Source: an uncultured Pelagibacteraceae bacterium (lineage in GTDB: Bacteria > Pseudomonadota > Alphaproteobacteria > Pelagibacterales > Pelagibacteraceae). From it: a DNA stretch of 64,000 nucleotides. Below, piece by piece: positions 1 through 9,095 of this stretch. The DNA lies in contig CACIMN010000001.1 in the NCBI GenBank assembly GCA_902587755.1, positions 124,001 through 188,000 on the forward strand, in the 5' to 3' direction. Position numbers and translations under genes: made by a program. The first letter of the stretch is position 1, and each line of letters opens with the position of its first letter. Under the pieces are notes generated by a model, which had not been told where the DNA came from, ran no database searches, and saw only the letters and a list, made by a program, of their open reading frames with translations.

Positions 1-1713
1 TCCTGCATACTCACCCTGAGCTCCAGCATTTGGCTGAAGTGAAACACCTGAAAAACCAGTGATAGATCTCAACCAATTTTTAAGATCTGTGAACATTTCT
101 CTATATCCCTCCATCTGTTCTACAGGTACAAATGGATGAGGTTCTGCTAATTCTCTCCAAGAAATAGGTATCATTTCCGCAGTAGCATTTAATTTCATAG
201 TACATGAGCCTAAAGCGATCATTGTTCGATTAAGAGCTATATCCTTATCCTCTAATTTTTTAAGATATCTAAGCATCTCTGTCTCTGAGTGATATGAATT
301 AAAAACAGGATGTTCTAAATATTTTGAAGTTCTTAATAAATTTTTTGGTAAATTTGGTAAACTGATAGTAGGATCCTCTTTTTTAATAGACTCTGCAGCA
401 TTAAAAATTTTTAATAATTGATTTACTCTATAAACATTTTTTCTTTCATCAAAAGAAACTGACAGCATTTCCGAATTTACTTTTCTTATATTAACTTTTT
501 GGTCTAAAGCATTTTTAAATATTTGATCAGTCTTTTCTTTGGTAATAATTGTTACAGTATCAAAAAAATAATCTGAATATAATTCATATCCAGATTGTTT
601 TATTTTATCAGCAAAATTTTTTGCTAGTTGAGATACTCTTTCAGATATACTTTTAATTCCATCTGGACCGTGATAAATAGCATATGCTGCTGAAACAATT
701 GCTAGTAATGCTTGAGCGGTACAAATATTACTTGTAGCTTTGTCTCTTCTAATGTGTTGCTCTCTAGTTTGTAATGACAATCTATAGGCCTGGTTTCCAT
801 GCCTATCAACTGAAACCCCAACAATCCTACCTGGCATAGATCGTTTGTATTCATCTTTTGTTGCAAAAAATGCTGCATGAGGTCCTCCATAACCCATTGG
901 TATACCGAACCTTTGGGAGCTACCGACAGCAATATCAGCGCCAAGCTCTCTTGGTGTTTTTAGCATAGAAAGCGCAAGGAGATCACAAACTAAAATTGCT
1001 TTTCCATTTTTTTTATGAATTTTACTTATGGCCTCACTAGGATCTTTAATATCACCTAAAGTTCCTGGATATTGTAAAACTCCACAAACAATATCTTCTT
1101 TTAAATGCTCTAGAACTTTATCCTCATTTCCAACAAGGACTTTAAGACCCATTGGCTCTGCTCTAGTTTGAATAACGTCAATTGTTTGTGGATGGCAATC
1201 CTCAGAAACAAAAACTAAATTGCTATCACTTTTATTAAGTCTATGACTTAAACCCATAGCTTCAGCAGCAGCTGTTCCCTCGTCAAGTAAAGAGGCATTT
1301 GCTATATCCATTCCAGTAAAATCAACAATCATTTGTTGAAAGTTTAATAGCATCTCTAATCTACCTTGTGCTACTTCAGGCTGATAAGGTGTATATGATG
1401 TGTACCATCCAGGATTTTCTAATATATTTCTTAAAATTACATATGGTGTGTAAGTTCCATAATAACCCATCCCTATAAAATTTGAGTAAATTTGGTTTTT
1501 TTTTGAGATTGCTTTTAATTTTCTTAACGCTTCATATTCTGAATTTGGTTCACCGATATTTAGTTCACCTTTAAACTGAATCTTTTCTGGTATGGTACTA
1601 TTAATAAACTCATCTAATGACTTAAAGTTAAGATCTTTAAGCATTTTTTCTTGGTCCTTTTCTGATGGACCTATGTGTCTTCTAATAAAATCTTTTTGTG
1701 AATTATGTAACAT
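1..1713 (-). CDS. gcvP: Glycine dehydrogenase (decarboxylating), P protein, partial
   Basis: The P protein of the glycine cleavage system is a PLP enzyme that decarboxylates glycine and passes the aminomethyl group to lipoyl-GcvH. The frame is open from the ATG at 1713 to the window edge. It covers about 571 residues of a family that is usually near 950, so the C-terminal part with the PLP lysine lies outside. The N-terminus carries the typical RRHIGPS segment. Near the window edge the reading frame gives SLQPNAGAQGEYAG, a hallmark of GcvP. The start codon overlaps the gcvH stop by one base (TAATG), so translation is probably coupled. It is the last gene of the riboswitch-controlled gcvT-gcvH-gcvP operon. 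Confidence 0.97.
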   Translation of the reverse strand, partial: MLHNSQKDFIRRHIGPSEKDQEKMLKDLNFKSLDEFINSTIPEKIQFKGELNIGEPNSEYEALRKLKAISKKNQIYSNFIGMGYYGTYTPYVILRNILENPGWYTSYTPYQPEVAQGRLEMLLNFQQMIVDFTGMDIANASLLDEGTAAAEAMGLSHRLNKSDSNLVFVSEDCHPQTIDVIQTRAEPMGLKVLVGNEDKVLEHLKEDIVCGVLQYPGTLGDIKDPSEAISKIHKKNGKAILVCDLLALSMLKTPRELGADIAVGSSQRFGIPMGYGGPHAAFFATKDEYKRSMPGRIVGVSVDRHGNQAYRLSLQTREQHIRRDKATSNICTAQALLAIVSAAYAIYHGPDGIKSISERVSQLAKNFADKIKQSGYELYSDYFFDTVTIITKEKTDQIFKNALDQKVNIRKVNSEMLSVSFDERKNVYRVNQLLKIFNAAESIKKEDPTISLPNLPKNLLRTSKYLEHPVFNSYHSETEMLRYLKKLEDKDIALNRTMIALGSCTMKLNATAEMIPISWRELAEPHPFVPVEQMEGYREMFTDLKNWLRSITGFSGVSLQPNAGAQGEYAG

Positions 1714-2093
1714 TAGCTTGATGTCTCCTTTGCAAATTTATCGTATTCTTCTTTATTCATTAAAGTATCTAGCTCAGATGTGTCTTTAATTTTAAGTTTA
1801 AAAAACCATGCACCACCTTCAGGATCCTCATTGATTTTGGCAGGATCGTCAACTATAGACTGGTTGGTGTCTACCACTTCACCACTAACTGGAGTATAAA
1901 CATCACTAGCAGCTTTCGTAGATTCTACTACTCCTGCGGTACCATCTTTTTCAACACTAGATCCTTTTTCAGGAAGTTCTGCAAAAACTATGTCTCCAAG
2001 CATTTCTGTTGCATGTTTTGTAATTCCTATTGTGGCTACATCTCCCTCCAAAGTAATCCACTCATGTTCTTTAGAAAATTTTACTTCACTCAT
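1713..2093 (-). CDS. gcvH: Glycine cleavage system H protein
   Basis: This is the lipoyl carrier that shuttles the aminomethyl group from GcvP to GcvT. It has 126 residues, normal for the family. The lipoylation site is Lys60 in the motif ESTKAASD, followed by the usual SGEVV turn. It overlaps gcvT upstream and gcvP downstream by one base each (TAATG junctions). A clear Shine-Dalgarno GGAG lies at the end of gcvT, about ten bases before the start. Function is secure from the lipoyl motif and the operon position. Confidence 0.98.
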   Translation of the reverse strand: MSEVKFSKEHEWITLEGDVATIGITKHATEMLGDIVFAELPEKGSSVEKDGTAGVVESTKAASDVYTPVSGEVVDTNQSIVDDPAKINEDPEGGAWFFKLKIKDTSELDTLMNKEEYDKFAKETSS

Positions 2094-3196
2094 TAATTTA
2101 CTCCTTTCACATAACTTTTCTTATAAAATGGTAATGTGCAAATATTTGCTGGATATTTTTTGCCTCTTACCTCAAGCAAAATTTTAGTATGAACCTTTGA
2201 AAACTCTTTATCAACATAACCCATCGCTATAGGACCGTTTACACTTGGTCCAAACGTTCCACTAGTTATCTCACCAATTTGTTTATCTGTATCATTAAAT
2301 ATTTTAGTTTTTTCTCTTGCAATCAGTCTGCCTTCAGGCTTAATCCCTACTCTTATTTGTCTTGCTCCATCTTGCATTTGGTTCATAATTTTTTTCGATC
2401 CAATAAAACCCCCATTTGATAATCTAGATTTTGAGATTGCCCATCTAAGATTTGCCTCAACTGGCGTTTTATTAATATCTAATTCGTGACCATATAAACA
2501 TAATCCAGCTTCTAATCTCAAGGTATCTCTTGCCCCAAGTCCTATAAGTTGTGCTCCTTTTTCTATTAAATTTTTAACGAATTTTTCAGCTTTATCGTTA
2601 GAAATTGAAATTTCAAATCCATCTTCCCCTGTGTAACCTGATCTTGTGACAAATAATTTTTCATTATCAGAGTCAAACCAATTTCCTGTCATAAAATTTA
2701 GTTGATCAACCCCATTTATAATTGAGTTTAAAATTTCAACAGATTTAGGTCCTTGAATTGCTATTAAAGATCTATTGTTATCTAAATTCATTTTAAATTT
2801 TGAACCTAGTAAATTAGATAAAATATCAAAATCTTTATTTTTGCATGCAGCATTTAAGATGATTAAATATCCCTCCTCTATTTTTGTGATAATTAAATCA
2901 TCATAAATTCCAGCATCCTCATTCATTAAAAAACTATACTTAGAGCAGTTTTGTTTTAGATTTTTTAAATCTAATGGAAAAATCTTTTCTAATTCTTCTG
3001 TTAAACTTTCATCACCATGTATAAATAATTGACCCATATGAGATACATCAAATATTCCAGAATTCGATCTTGTGAATTTATGTTCTTCAATAATACCTTT
3101 GCTATACTGAATGGGCATTTCATAACCAGCGAATTCAACAAACTTAGCGTTGTTACTTTGATGAAGTTTATTTAGCGATGTTTTTTTTATTTCCAT
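2093..3196 (-). CDS. gcvT: Glycine cleavage system T protein (aminomethyltransferase)
   Basis: This tetrahydrofolate-dependent aminomethyltransferase releases ammonia from the H-protein intermediate and makes 5,10-methylene-THF. It has 367 residues, normal length. The N-terminal folate-binding part contains DVSHMGQL, and the middle contains [11 protein letters not shown], both family signatures. It is the first gene of the gcvTHP operon and sits directly behind the tandem glycine riboswitch. Its ATG (3194-3196) is inside an 11-base segment perfectly complementary to the linker between the two aptamers, so its initiation is probably the regulated step. Part of the same folate fold recurs in YgfZ at 45655. 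Confidence 0.97.
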   Translation of the reverse strand: MEIKKTSLNKLHQSNNAKFVEFAGYEMPIQYSKGIIEEHKFTRSNSGIFDVSHMGQLFIHGDESLTEELEKIFPLDLKNLKQNCSKYSFLMNEDAGIYDDLIITKIEEGYLIILNAACKNKDFDILSNLLGSKFKMNLDNNRSLIAIQGPKSVEILNSIINGVDQLNFMTGNWFDSDNEKLFVTRSGYTGEDGFEISISNDKAEKFVKNLIEKGAQLIGLGARDTLRLEAGLCLYGHELDINKTPVEANLRWAISKSRLSNGGFIGSKKIMNQMQDGARQIRVGIKPEGRLIAREKTKIFNDTDKQIGEITSGTFGPSVNGPIAMGYVDKEFSKVHTKILLEVRGKKYPANICTLPFYKKSYVKGVN

Positions 3197-3208
3197 ATTA
3201 ACTCTTCT

Positions 3209-3352
3209 GTGCCCCCTCTGTCTTGGTGCCTGAGAGATTTGCTCCTTCGGCGAGAATAATTCTCTTTCCAGAGTTAATATGTACGGTCCTTTTGCCTGAG
3301 AGTTTCCGGGGTGGTTGCTCCTTCGGCGCTACAAAAGTAGTCTCTCCCGTAT
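3209..3352 (-). promoter_or_regulatory. Tandem glycine riboswitch upstream of gcvT
   Basis: Read on the minus strand, two glycine aptamers follow each other. The distal one (about 3352-3282) has GGGAGAGAC, then GCCGAAGGAGCAA, then ACTCTCAGGCAAAAGGACC. The proximal one (about 3273-3211) has CGCCGAAGGAGCAA and CTCTCAGGCACC. P1 of the distal aptamer can form from TACGG with CCGTA. P1 of the proximal one can form from CTCTG (3273-3269) with CAGAG (3220-3216). I see no hairpin with a U-tract before gcvT. An 11-base complement to the gcvT start region lies in the linker (3281-3271), pointing to control of translation start. Tandem glycine riboswitches in front of gcvT are an established class. Confidence 0.96.
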
Positions 3353-3389
3353 ATAAATTTATAGCACATTTAAAATGTTTATGTGAAAT

Positions 3390-4262
3390 TTATTTAGCTA
3401 CCTTTTTGACAAGAAATGGAGATAAAAACTGTATAATCACTGCTGTTATAACTACCGCTCCCCCAAAAAGCACTGTAAGTGGTGGGCTTTCGTTTGCAAA
3501 CATCCATGCCCATAGAGGTCCTAAAACAGCTTCAGTTAACATAATTATTCCAACAAATGCTGAGGGAGTTGATCTTGCTCCAATAGTTATAAGTATAAAA
3601 CCAAGTCCAACTTGAAAAAATCCTGCAATAAAACTTAAAAAAATATCATTTGTTGAAACAATAATACTTGGTGACATAAACAAACCTATTAATGTTGCAA
3701 AAATTCCAGCAACGAGTTGTAAAGGTATCATGTCAACTTTCGGATATTTTCTAACAATTAAAATTAAGCTCGCAAATGATATTGGCATAATAAATGCAAC
3801 TAAGTTTCCTGTCATTTGACCTGGTGTTAGTGAACTTCCTAACATTAAAATAATACCAACGACTGCTGTAATAATACAAGTTAATGTAATTTTTGAAATT
3901 TTTTCTTTTAAAAATACATAACCAAAAATTGCTAAAAACAAAGCTTGAGTTTGAATTATAAAGTTTGCATTAGCTACTGTTGTTTCGTACATAGCAAACA
4001 CATAGCTAGCAAATCCGATGGATAAAATTATACCTCCAAATAAACCTGGAATTCCAGATTTATAAAGAGCACTGAAAATTTTTCCTTTGTAAGTAAAGAT
4101 TAAAAAAATTGTAATTACTCCTATAAAGAAAAGTGATCTCCAAAATAATATTTGCCAAAGTGTAGATCCATCAAACGACTTAACAATTAAACCTCCGAAA
4201 CTTAATGCACAAGCTCCTAAAAAAACTAAAAAAGGACCTGGTATCTTTGATAAAAAATCCAT
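3390..4262 (-). CDS. EamA/DMT family membrane transporter
   Basis: This is a 290-residue inner-membrane protein with about ten hydrophobic helices in two similar halves, the layout of the drug/metabolite transporter (EamA) family. The second half contains LTEAVLGPLWAWMF, a typical EamA segment. It overlaps the stop of pxpC by one base (TAATG), so it appears to be the third gene of a pxpB-pxpC-transporter operon. Substrate cannot be read from the sequence. The operon suggests 5-oxoproline or a related amino acid derivative, which is inference only. The next gene downstream on the same strand is gcvT, behind its own riboswitch. Confidence 0.9.
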   Translation of the reverse strand: MDFLSKIPGPFLVFLGACALSFGGLIVKSFDGSTLWQILFWRSLFFIGVITIFLIFTYKGKIFSALYKSGIPGLFGGIILSIGFASYVFAMYETTVANANFIIQTQALFLAIFGYVFLKEKISKITLTCIITAVVGIILMLGSSLTPGQMTGNLVAFIMPISFASLILIVRKYPKVDMIPLQLVAGIFATLIGLFMSPSIIVSTNDIFLSFIAGFFQVGLGFILITIGARSTPSAFVGIIMLTEAVLGPLWAWMFANESPPLTVLFGGAVVITAVIIQFLSPFLVKKVAK

Positions 4263-5206
4263 TAAATTTGTGATAGTAAATTTTGAGTTTCCATTTCATA
4301 TAACTTAAATAAAGTCTCCGCATCAGATAAATTGATCTCTTTAAATTTTATTTTTGAACCAGGAGACATCTGTACTAATCGGTCATAATCAACACTAGCC
4401 ACAACTCCAATTTTTGGATAACCACCAATAGTACCGTGATCTGAAAGCATTATAATTGGATTTCCATCTGCAGGCACTTGGATGACACCTTTAATTAAGC
4501 CCTCTGATTTTATGTTGGTGTTCACAATATTATTTATTTTAAGCCCCTCAAGTCTCATGCCCATTCTGTCTGAAAGTTTTGATACTTTGAATTCCTTTTC
4601 ATAAAATATTTTTTTACCTTCCTCAGAAAAGTAATCAAAATTAGTTCCTTTAATCACCCTTATATTTTCTATTTTAGTATTAATGTAATTAGTTTTTTTA
4701 ATATCCTTATTTGAATTTATTTTTTTTATATTAATTCTTTGCCCTACATCTAATTTTTTTCCATTATTAGATCCAATATTTGCTTTTGTGTTTATAGAAC
4801 AACTATTCCATTGAAATTTTAAATCGAGCTCTCCGCCTATTGCTAAATAACCATAGACTGATTTATTCGTAGATATGATATTTATTTCATCTCCATTTTC
4901 AATTTGATAACTTTGGTAACACTGACCTTTAATTTCAGTATCTTTTTTTTTTATTGAAAAAATTACATCTCCAGTGATAGCAATATTAATTTTTTCTCCT
5001 GAATATTTTACAAGAGGACCTTGGTATGCAAATTCAATCACCGCTGCATCTAAATTATTGTCAACAAGTTTGTTAGCTATAAGAAAATTCCTATTATCCA
5101 TGGCACCACTAAATGGTATGCCAATATGATAAAGATGGTCTCTTCCTTTATCTTGAAAAGTAGTATTAATTCCAGATCTGATTATATCTATATAATTATT
5201 ACTCAT
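4262..5206 (-). CDS. pxpC: 5-oxoprolinase subunit C (biotin-dependent carboxylase-like, KipA family)
   Basis: PxpC is a subunit of the ATP-dependent 5-oxoprolinase PxpABC, which opens pyroglutamate to glutamate. The 314-residue length is normal. Family segments are visible: the N-terminal GINTTFQDKGRDHLYHIGIPFSGAMD and, near the C-terminus, the stretch around VPADGNPIIMLSDHGTIGGY and KIGVVASVDYDRL. It overlaps pxpB by 8 bases and touches the transporter gene by one base. The older names in this family (urea amidolyase-like, KipA) are less likely here because pxpA and pxpB are adjacent. Confidence 0.93.
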   Translation of the reverse strand: MSNNYIDIIRSGINTTFQDKGRDHLYHIGIPFSGAMDNRNFLIANKLVDNNLDAAVIEFAYQGPLVKYSGEKINIAITGDVIFSIKKKDTEIKGQCYQSYQIENGDEINIISTNKSVYGYLAIGGELDLKFQWNSCSINTKANIGSNNGKKLDVGQRINIKKINSNKDIKKTNYINTKIENIRVIKGTNFDYFSEEGKKIFYEKEFKVSKLSDRMGMRLEGLKINNIVNTNIKSEGLIKGVIQVPADGNPIIMLSDHGTIGGYPKIGVVASVDYDRLVQMSPGSKIKFKEINLSDAETLFKLYEMETQNLLSQI

Positions 5207-5873
5207 TAAAATTTTTATACTGGTCTATGGTAATTTCCTTAAAAATAATTGTATCTCCTGGGTTAATTAGGTTTGGTTTATCTTCTTTTGAGCTATCAAA
5301 AACACTTAAAGGTGTATTTCCTAAAATATTCCACCCGCCTGGACTTTCAAATGTATAAATGTTTGCAAATTGCTCAGTAATTGCTACTGATCCTTTTGGA
5401 ACTTTAACTCTTGGAGTTTCTAAACGTTGAGCTCGCATATTTTCATCTAAGTCACCAAGAAAAGGCATACCAGCGATAAAACCTGTCATGTAACAGAAAT
5501 ACTCTTTATTTAAAAATTTCTCTAAAATTTTTTCTCTACTTAATTTTAATATTTCTTCCAATCTTTTAATGTCCATTGAGAAATTTTCATCACAACAAAC
5601 TGGTATTTCTAATTTTTTAGAATTTATGTTTTGAGAGTCCTCAAGATCAATATTTTCTATATAATTTTTAACTTGTTTAAAACTTGTTTTATTTAGATCG
5701 AAAGAGATAATTAATTTATTATAAGACGGGGTTAAATTATTAATTCCTTCAATATTATTTTTTTTAATAGTCTTAAAATATTTTATTACTTTTGAATTAA
5801 TTGTTTTATTTACTTCATTACCAAAATCACAGTATACAGCTGCGTCACCAAGATTTGATATATTTTTTATCAT
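5199..5873 (-). CDS. pxpB: 5-oxoprolinase subunit B (KipI family)
   Basis: This is the partner subunit of PxpC in 5-oxoprolinase. It has 224 residues. The family core is present: YCYMTGFIAGMPFLGDLD and TPRVKVPKGSVAI, followed by the GGWNILGNTPLSVFD segment. It starts at ATG 5873 and is the first gene of its operon. The divergent pxpA begins only 27 bases away, so its promoter must overlap the opposite gene. The identification rests on the conserved middle region and on the presence of all three pxp subunits together. Confidence 0.93.
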   Translation of the reverse strand: MIKNISNLGDAAVYCDFGNEVNKTINSKVIKYFKTIKKNNIEGINNLTPSYNKLIISFDLNKTSFKQVKNYIENIDLEDSQNINSKKLEIPVCCDENFSMDIKRLEEILKLSREKILEKFLNKEYFCYMTGFIAGMPFLGDLDENMRAQRLETPRVKVPKGSVAITEQFANIYTFESPGGWNILGNTPLSVFDSSKEDKPNLINPGDTIIFKEITIDQYKNFNE

Positions 5874-5900
5874 GCCATGTTATACTCAACATTATTAGCT

Positions 5901-6680
5901 ATGGAAATTAATATAAATTGTGATTTAGGGGAAAAATCAAAACATCATTCAAATGAGAATGATCCAAATTTACTTGAAATAGTTAATTCAGCTAATGTTG
6001 CATGTGGTTACCATGCAGGTGACGATGATTCTATGAAACAAGTAGTTCAAATTTCAAAAAAAAATGGTGTCAGTATTGGAGCGCATCCATCATTTAAAGA
6101 TCCAGAAAATTTTGGAAGAAAAAGAATGAATCTTCAACCAAACGAGGTGAGGCAATTAATAATTGATCAATATGAAATTCTTCAAAAGATTGCTCAAGAT
6201 CATGGAGAAAATGTTACTCATATTAAACCACACGGTGCTTTAAATAATATGGCTTGTGAAGATATTGATTTAGCAACCACTTTAGCAAAAGCAATAAATG
6301 AAATTAGTAAAGATTTAATTTATTTAGTTCCTACAGGATCTAAAATGGAACAAGCAGCAAAAAAAATGAACATGCGTATAGCTTGTGAGATTTTTGCAGA
6401 TAGGAATTATGAGGACGATGGCAATTTGGTTTCTAGAAAAAAACCACATGCTCTTATTACTGATCCAGTAGAAGCTAAAAAACATGTGCTAAATATGGTT
6501 AAAAATCAGTCGCTTAATTGTCACAGTGGAAAGCAGATACCTTGTGAAATTGACTCTGTGTGCATACATGGAGATAACGAAAGTTCGTTATCTACAGCAA
6601 AATCAATAAGAGAAAACCTGTTAGAAAATGGATTACAATTAAAACCTTTAAATAAAATGGAGAAATTTATAAATGATTAA
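5901..6680 (+). CDS. pxpA: 5-oxoprolinase subunit A (LamB/YcsF family)
   Basis: This is the third subunit of 5-oxoprolinase, which forms glutamate from 5-oxoproline. I chose ATG 5901 rather than the in-frame ATG 5877 because the family begins right at the sheet ININCDLGE. That gives 259 residues, the usual size. Conserved segments are NVACGYHAGDD, GAHPSFKDPENFGR, HIKPHGALNN and the C-terminal CIHGDNESS. It is transcribed away from pxpB and pxpC, with 27 bases between the two start codons. It overlaps the following TPR gene by 8 bases. Confidence 0.94.
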   Translation: MEININCDLGEKSKHHSNENDPNLLEIVNSANVACGYHAGDDDSMKQVVQISKKNGVSIGAHPSFKDPENFGRKRMNLQPNEVRQLIIDQYEILQKIAQDHGENVTHIKPHGALNNMACEDIDLATTLAKAINEISKDLIYLVPTGSKMEQAAKKMNMRIACEIFADRNYEDDGNLVSRKKPHALITDPVEAKKHVLNMVKNQSLNCHSGKQIPCEIDSVCIHGDNESSLSTAKSIRENLLENGLQLKPLNKMEKFIND

Positions 6681-7158
6681 AAAAATATTTGTAATTTTGA
6701 TTTTAACATTGTTTACAACAAGTTCTTTTTCTGCAGGATCAGATTCCACTTCTTCAAAAGTAAAATCAAATTATGATAAAGCAGTAGAGTCAATTAAATT
6801 TGCAAAAAAATATGAGTCGAAAGGTAAACTTGAAAAGGCAAAAAAAAGATATGCTAAAGCTCAAAAACTACTTTTAAAATCAAACTCAGAAAAACCTAAC
6901 AAAGCTGATACTTTAAATTATTTAGGTTTCACTACGCGAAAACTTGGTGATTACGAGAACGGTGAAAAATATTATCTACAAGGTCTAGAAATTGAACCTA
7001 ATCATTTTGGTATAAATGAATATTTGGGTGAACTGTATGTTGCAACAAACAGATTAAATTTAGCAAAAGAAAGATTAAAAATATTAGAAAACTGTAACTG
7101 TAAAGAATATACTCAGTTAAAAGAAGTTATTGAAGGTACTAAAAAATCTAAATATTAA
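6673..7158 (+). CDS. Secreted TPR-repeat protein
   Basis: This 161-residue protein has an N-terminal signal peptide (MIKKIFVILILTLFTTSSFSAG), so it is probably periplasmic. The mature part is rich in Lys and helices. It has a TPR unit around residues 80-125 with the pattern LNYLGFTTRKLGDYENGEKYYLQGLEIEPNH. A pair of cysteines (NCNC) lies near residue 147. It overlaps pxpA by 8 bases and is followed by a hairpin. I do not recognise a specific function. TPR units usually mediate protein contacts, and the pairing with pxpA may be only positional. Confidence 0.8.
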   Translation: MIKKIFVILILTLFTTSSFSAGSDSTSSKVKSNYDKAVESIKFAKKYESKGKLEKAKKRYAKAQKLLLKSNSEKPNKADTLNYLGFTTRKLGDYENGEKYYLQGLEIEPNHFGINEYLGELYVATNRLNLAKERLKILENCNCKEYTQLKEVIEGTKKSKY

Positions 7159-7180
7159 TTTAAATACAAAATATAAAAAT

Positions 7181-7205
7181 AAGCTGGTGTTAAAATCACC
7201 AGCTT
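7181..7205. terminator. Perfect 9-bp hairpin after the TPR gene
   Basis: AAGCTGGTG (7181-7189) and CACCAGCTT (7197-7205) form a perfect 9-bp stem with a 7-base loop, 23 bases after the TPR stop. On the plus strand no clean T-run follows. On the minus strand the hairpin is followed by a T-rich stretch, yet no minus-strand gene reads into it. It most likely ends the pxpA-TPR transcript or stabilises its 3' end. Confidence 0.55.
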
Positions 7206-7256
7206 GAAGATAGTATTTATTGAAAAATTCACAAATTGAAATAATATTAACCCATC

Positions 7257-7868
7257 TTGATTGAAGAACTCATAATTTTAACCAATATAATTTTTATAAC
7301 AATTATATTAACAGCAGACAATGCTGTAATTGTTGGATCTATCGCTTCAAATTTTGTTCCAAAAAATAGGAAACAAATAATTCTTTGGGGTGTAATTGGA
7401 GCTTTTGTTTTTAAAATATTTTTTGCTGTATTTGCAACTTTTTTATTTGAATTTTATTTTATAAAAATTTTAGGTGGTTTGTTATTAATTTGGATTGTAA
7501 ATGATTTAAGGAAAGATTTATTAGACATAAAAAAAGTAAAACCCACTACAAAAAAAGGTAAAGAACCTTCATACATAAGCAGTATTGGAAAAGTTTTGTT
7601 TGCAGATATCATGATTAGTTTTGATAATGTTATTGGTGTAGTTGCAGCTGCAAAAGGCTTTTTTGGGTTTATGATATTTGGACTTATGTTATCAGTTGTT
7701 TTAACTGGCGCTTTAGCGACATATATGGCTAATTACATACAAAGACATATTTGGATAGCTTATGTTGGTTTGGTATTTATTTTAATTGTTGGTCTTCAAC
7801 TAGTAATTGGTGGATTGGTTGATCTTGAAATATTAAATATTAATGAGAAATTTAAAAAATACTTTTGA
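7257..7868 (+). CDS. TerC/YjbE-family integral membrane protein
   Basis: This 203-residue protein has about six or seven transmembrane segments. Two acidic motifs inside membrane helices are typical of TerC/YjbE proteins: TADNAVIVG near residue 20 and ISFDNVIGV in the second half, related by an internal repeat. Characterised members of the TerC family export manganese or act in metal homeostasis, so a metal-ion role is a reasonable inference. The only start that keeps the first helix is TTG 7257; no ATG lies nearby. The 3' end abuts the convergent panB. It is monocistronic. Confidence 0.82.
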   Translation: MIEELIILTNIIFITIILTADNAVIVGSIASNFVPKNRKQIILWGVIGAFVFKIFFAVFATFLFEFYFIKILGGLLLIWIVNDLRKDLLDIKKVKPTTKKGKEPSYISSIGKVLFADIMISFDNVIGVVAAAKGFFGFMIFGLMLSVVLTGALATYMANYIQRHIWIAYVGLVFILIVGLQLVIGGLVDLEILNINEKFKKYF

Positions 7869-8639
7869 TTAATAAGAATTTTTTTTTTTTGGAAATTTAA
7901 TTTTTCTAACCTCTTTTGAATAATTTAAAACAGCTTTAGAAATATAATTTCTAATATTGGCGTATTTTTTTACAAACCTATAATTCATTGGATTTAAACC
8001 AATTAAATCATCAAAAACTAATATTTGACCATCACAATATTTAGAAGATCCAATACCAATAGTTAGAATATTTAAACTTTTAGTCACAAGCTTTGCCAAA
8101 GAAGTTTCCACACATTCTAAAACAATTGAAAATACTCCTGCTTTTTCTAATAATTGTGCGTCCCTGATGATATTATTTCTCTCTAGTTCATTTTTACCCT
8201 TAAATTTGAAAGTTTTATCTGATTGAGGTAGTAAGCCCAAATGACCCATAACTGGTATTTTATTTTTAACTAAAGTTTCGACTGTTTCATAAATTTTTTT
8301 TCCACCTTCTAATTTTACTCCATCGCATTTAGTTTTTTTCATTATAATTTTGGCATTTTTCAAAGCTTCTTTAGGATTTCGATAGGTGTTATGCGGCATG
8401 TCAACAATCATTAAACTTTTTTTTATGCCCATCCTGACGCTTTTAGAATGTTCAATCATAGTATTCAAAGTTACTTCTCTCGTAGATTTATAATTATACA
8501 AAACAGATCCGAGAGAATCTCCAACAAGTATGATATCGCAATAATTATCTAAAATAGATGCAACATTTTTTGAATATGCAGTAAGACTAACTATTTTAGT
8601 CTTGTTTTTTTTAGAAATTATTTTTTTAATTTTGCTCAT
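7869..8639 (-). CDS. panB: 3-methyl-2-oxobutanoate hydroxymethyltransferase
   Basis: PanB makes ketopantoate from 2-oxoisovalerate and methylene-THF, the first step of pantothenate synthesis. It has 256 residues, normal length. Visible signatures are the metal-binding VGDSLG (Asp41), MIVDMPHNTY, CDGVKLEGG, GHLGLLPQS and the catalytic-glutamate region VLECV. The C-terminus is Lys-rich. It is the last gene of a minus-strand run that starts with psd. The other pantothenate genes panC and panE are not in this window. The methylene-THF it uses could be supplied by the glycine cleavage system. Confidence 0.95.
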   Translation of the reverse strand: MSKIKKIISKKNKTKIVSLTAYSKNVASILDNYCDIILVGDSLGSVLYNYKSTREVTLNTMIEHSKSVRMGIKKSLMIVDMPHNTYRNPKEALKNAKIIMKKTKCDGVKLEGGKKIYETVETLVKNKIPVMGHLGLLPQSDKTFKFKGKNELERNNIIRDAQLLEKAGVFSIVLECVETSLAKLVTKSLNILTIGIGSSKYCDGQILVFDDLIGLNPMNYRFVKKYANIRNYISKAVLNYSKEVRKIKFPKKKNSY

Positions 8640-8654
8640 TCACATTGGTACAAA

Positions 8655-9074
8655 TTACCAAATGCCAGTATTTTCCATTGAAGACCAGGGTTCTTGGGGA
8701 TCTAAATATCCATCTTGAAGTAATTCTATTGAAATATTATCTGGTGATCTAACAAAAGCCATATGACCGTCTCTTGGTGGTCTATTGATAGTATAACCCA
8801 TGTCCATAAGTTTTTGGCATGTCTCATAAACATTATCTACTCTATAAGCTAGATGACCAAAATTTCTTGATCCCTCACCTAGATCATCACCATCCCAATT
8901 ATATGTTAATTCAATCTCTGCATTTTTGTCATTTGGTGGGGCAAGAAAAATTAAAGTGTATCTTCCTTTTTCGCTATCTTTTCTTCTTGTTTCTTTCAGT
9001 CCAAGACCTTCACAAAAAAACCTTAGAGATGCATCAACATCACTAATTCTAATCATGGTATGTAAATATTTCAT
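8655..9074 (-). CDS. gloA: VOC-family glyoxalase I (lactoylglutathione lyase)
   Basis: Glyoxalase I isomerises the methylglyoxal-glutathione hemithioacetal. The 139-residue protein shows the VOC fold with two half-repeats. The metal ligands line up with characterised GloA: His5, Glu55 (in EIELTYNWD), His74 (in GHLAYRVD) and Glu117 (in ISIELLQDG). The segment LRFFCEGLGLKETRR is also typical. It lies between guaA and panB in the long minus-strand run. Other VOC substrates cannot be fully excluded, but the match of the four ligands and the NWD motif makes GloA the best call. Confidence 0.9.
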   Translation of the reverse strand: MKYLHTMIRISDVDASLRFFCEGLGLKETRRKDSEKGRYTLIFLAPPNDKNAEIELTYNWDGDDLGEGSRNFGHLAYRVDNVYETCQKLMDMGYTINRPPRDGHMAFVRSPDNISIELLQDGYLDPQEPWSSMENTGIW

Positions 9075-9095
9075 ATCAATATTTATAGTTAAAAA

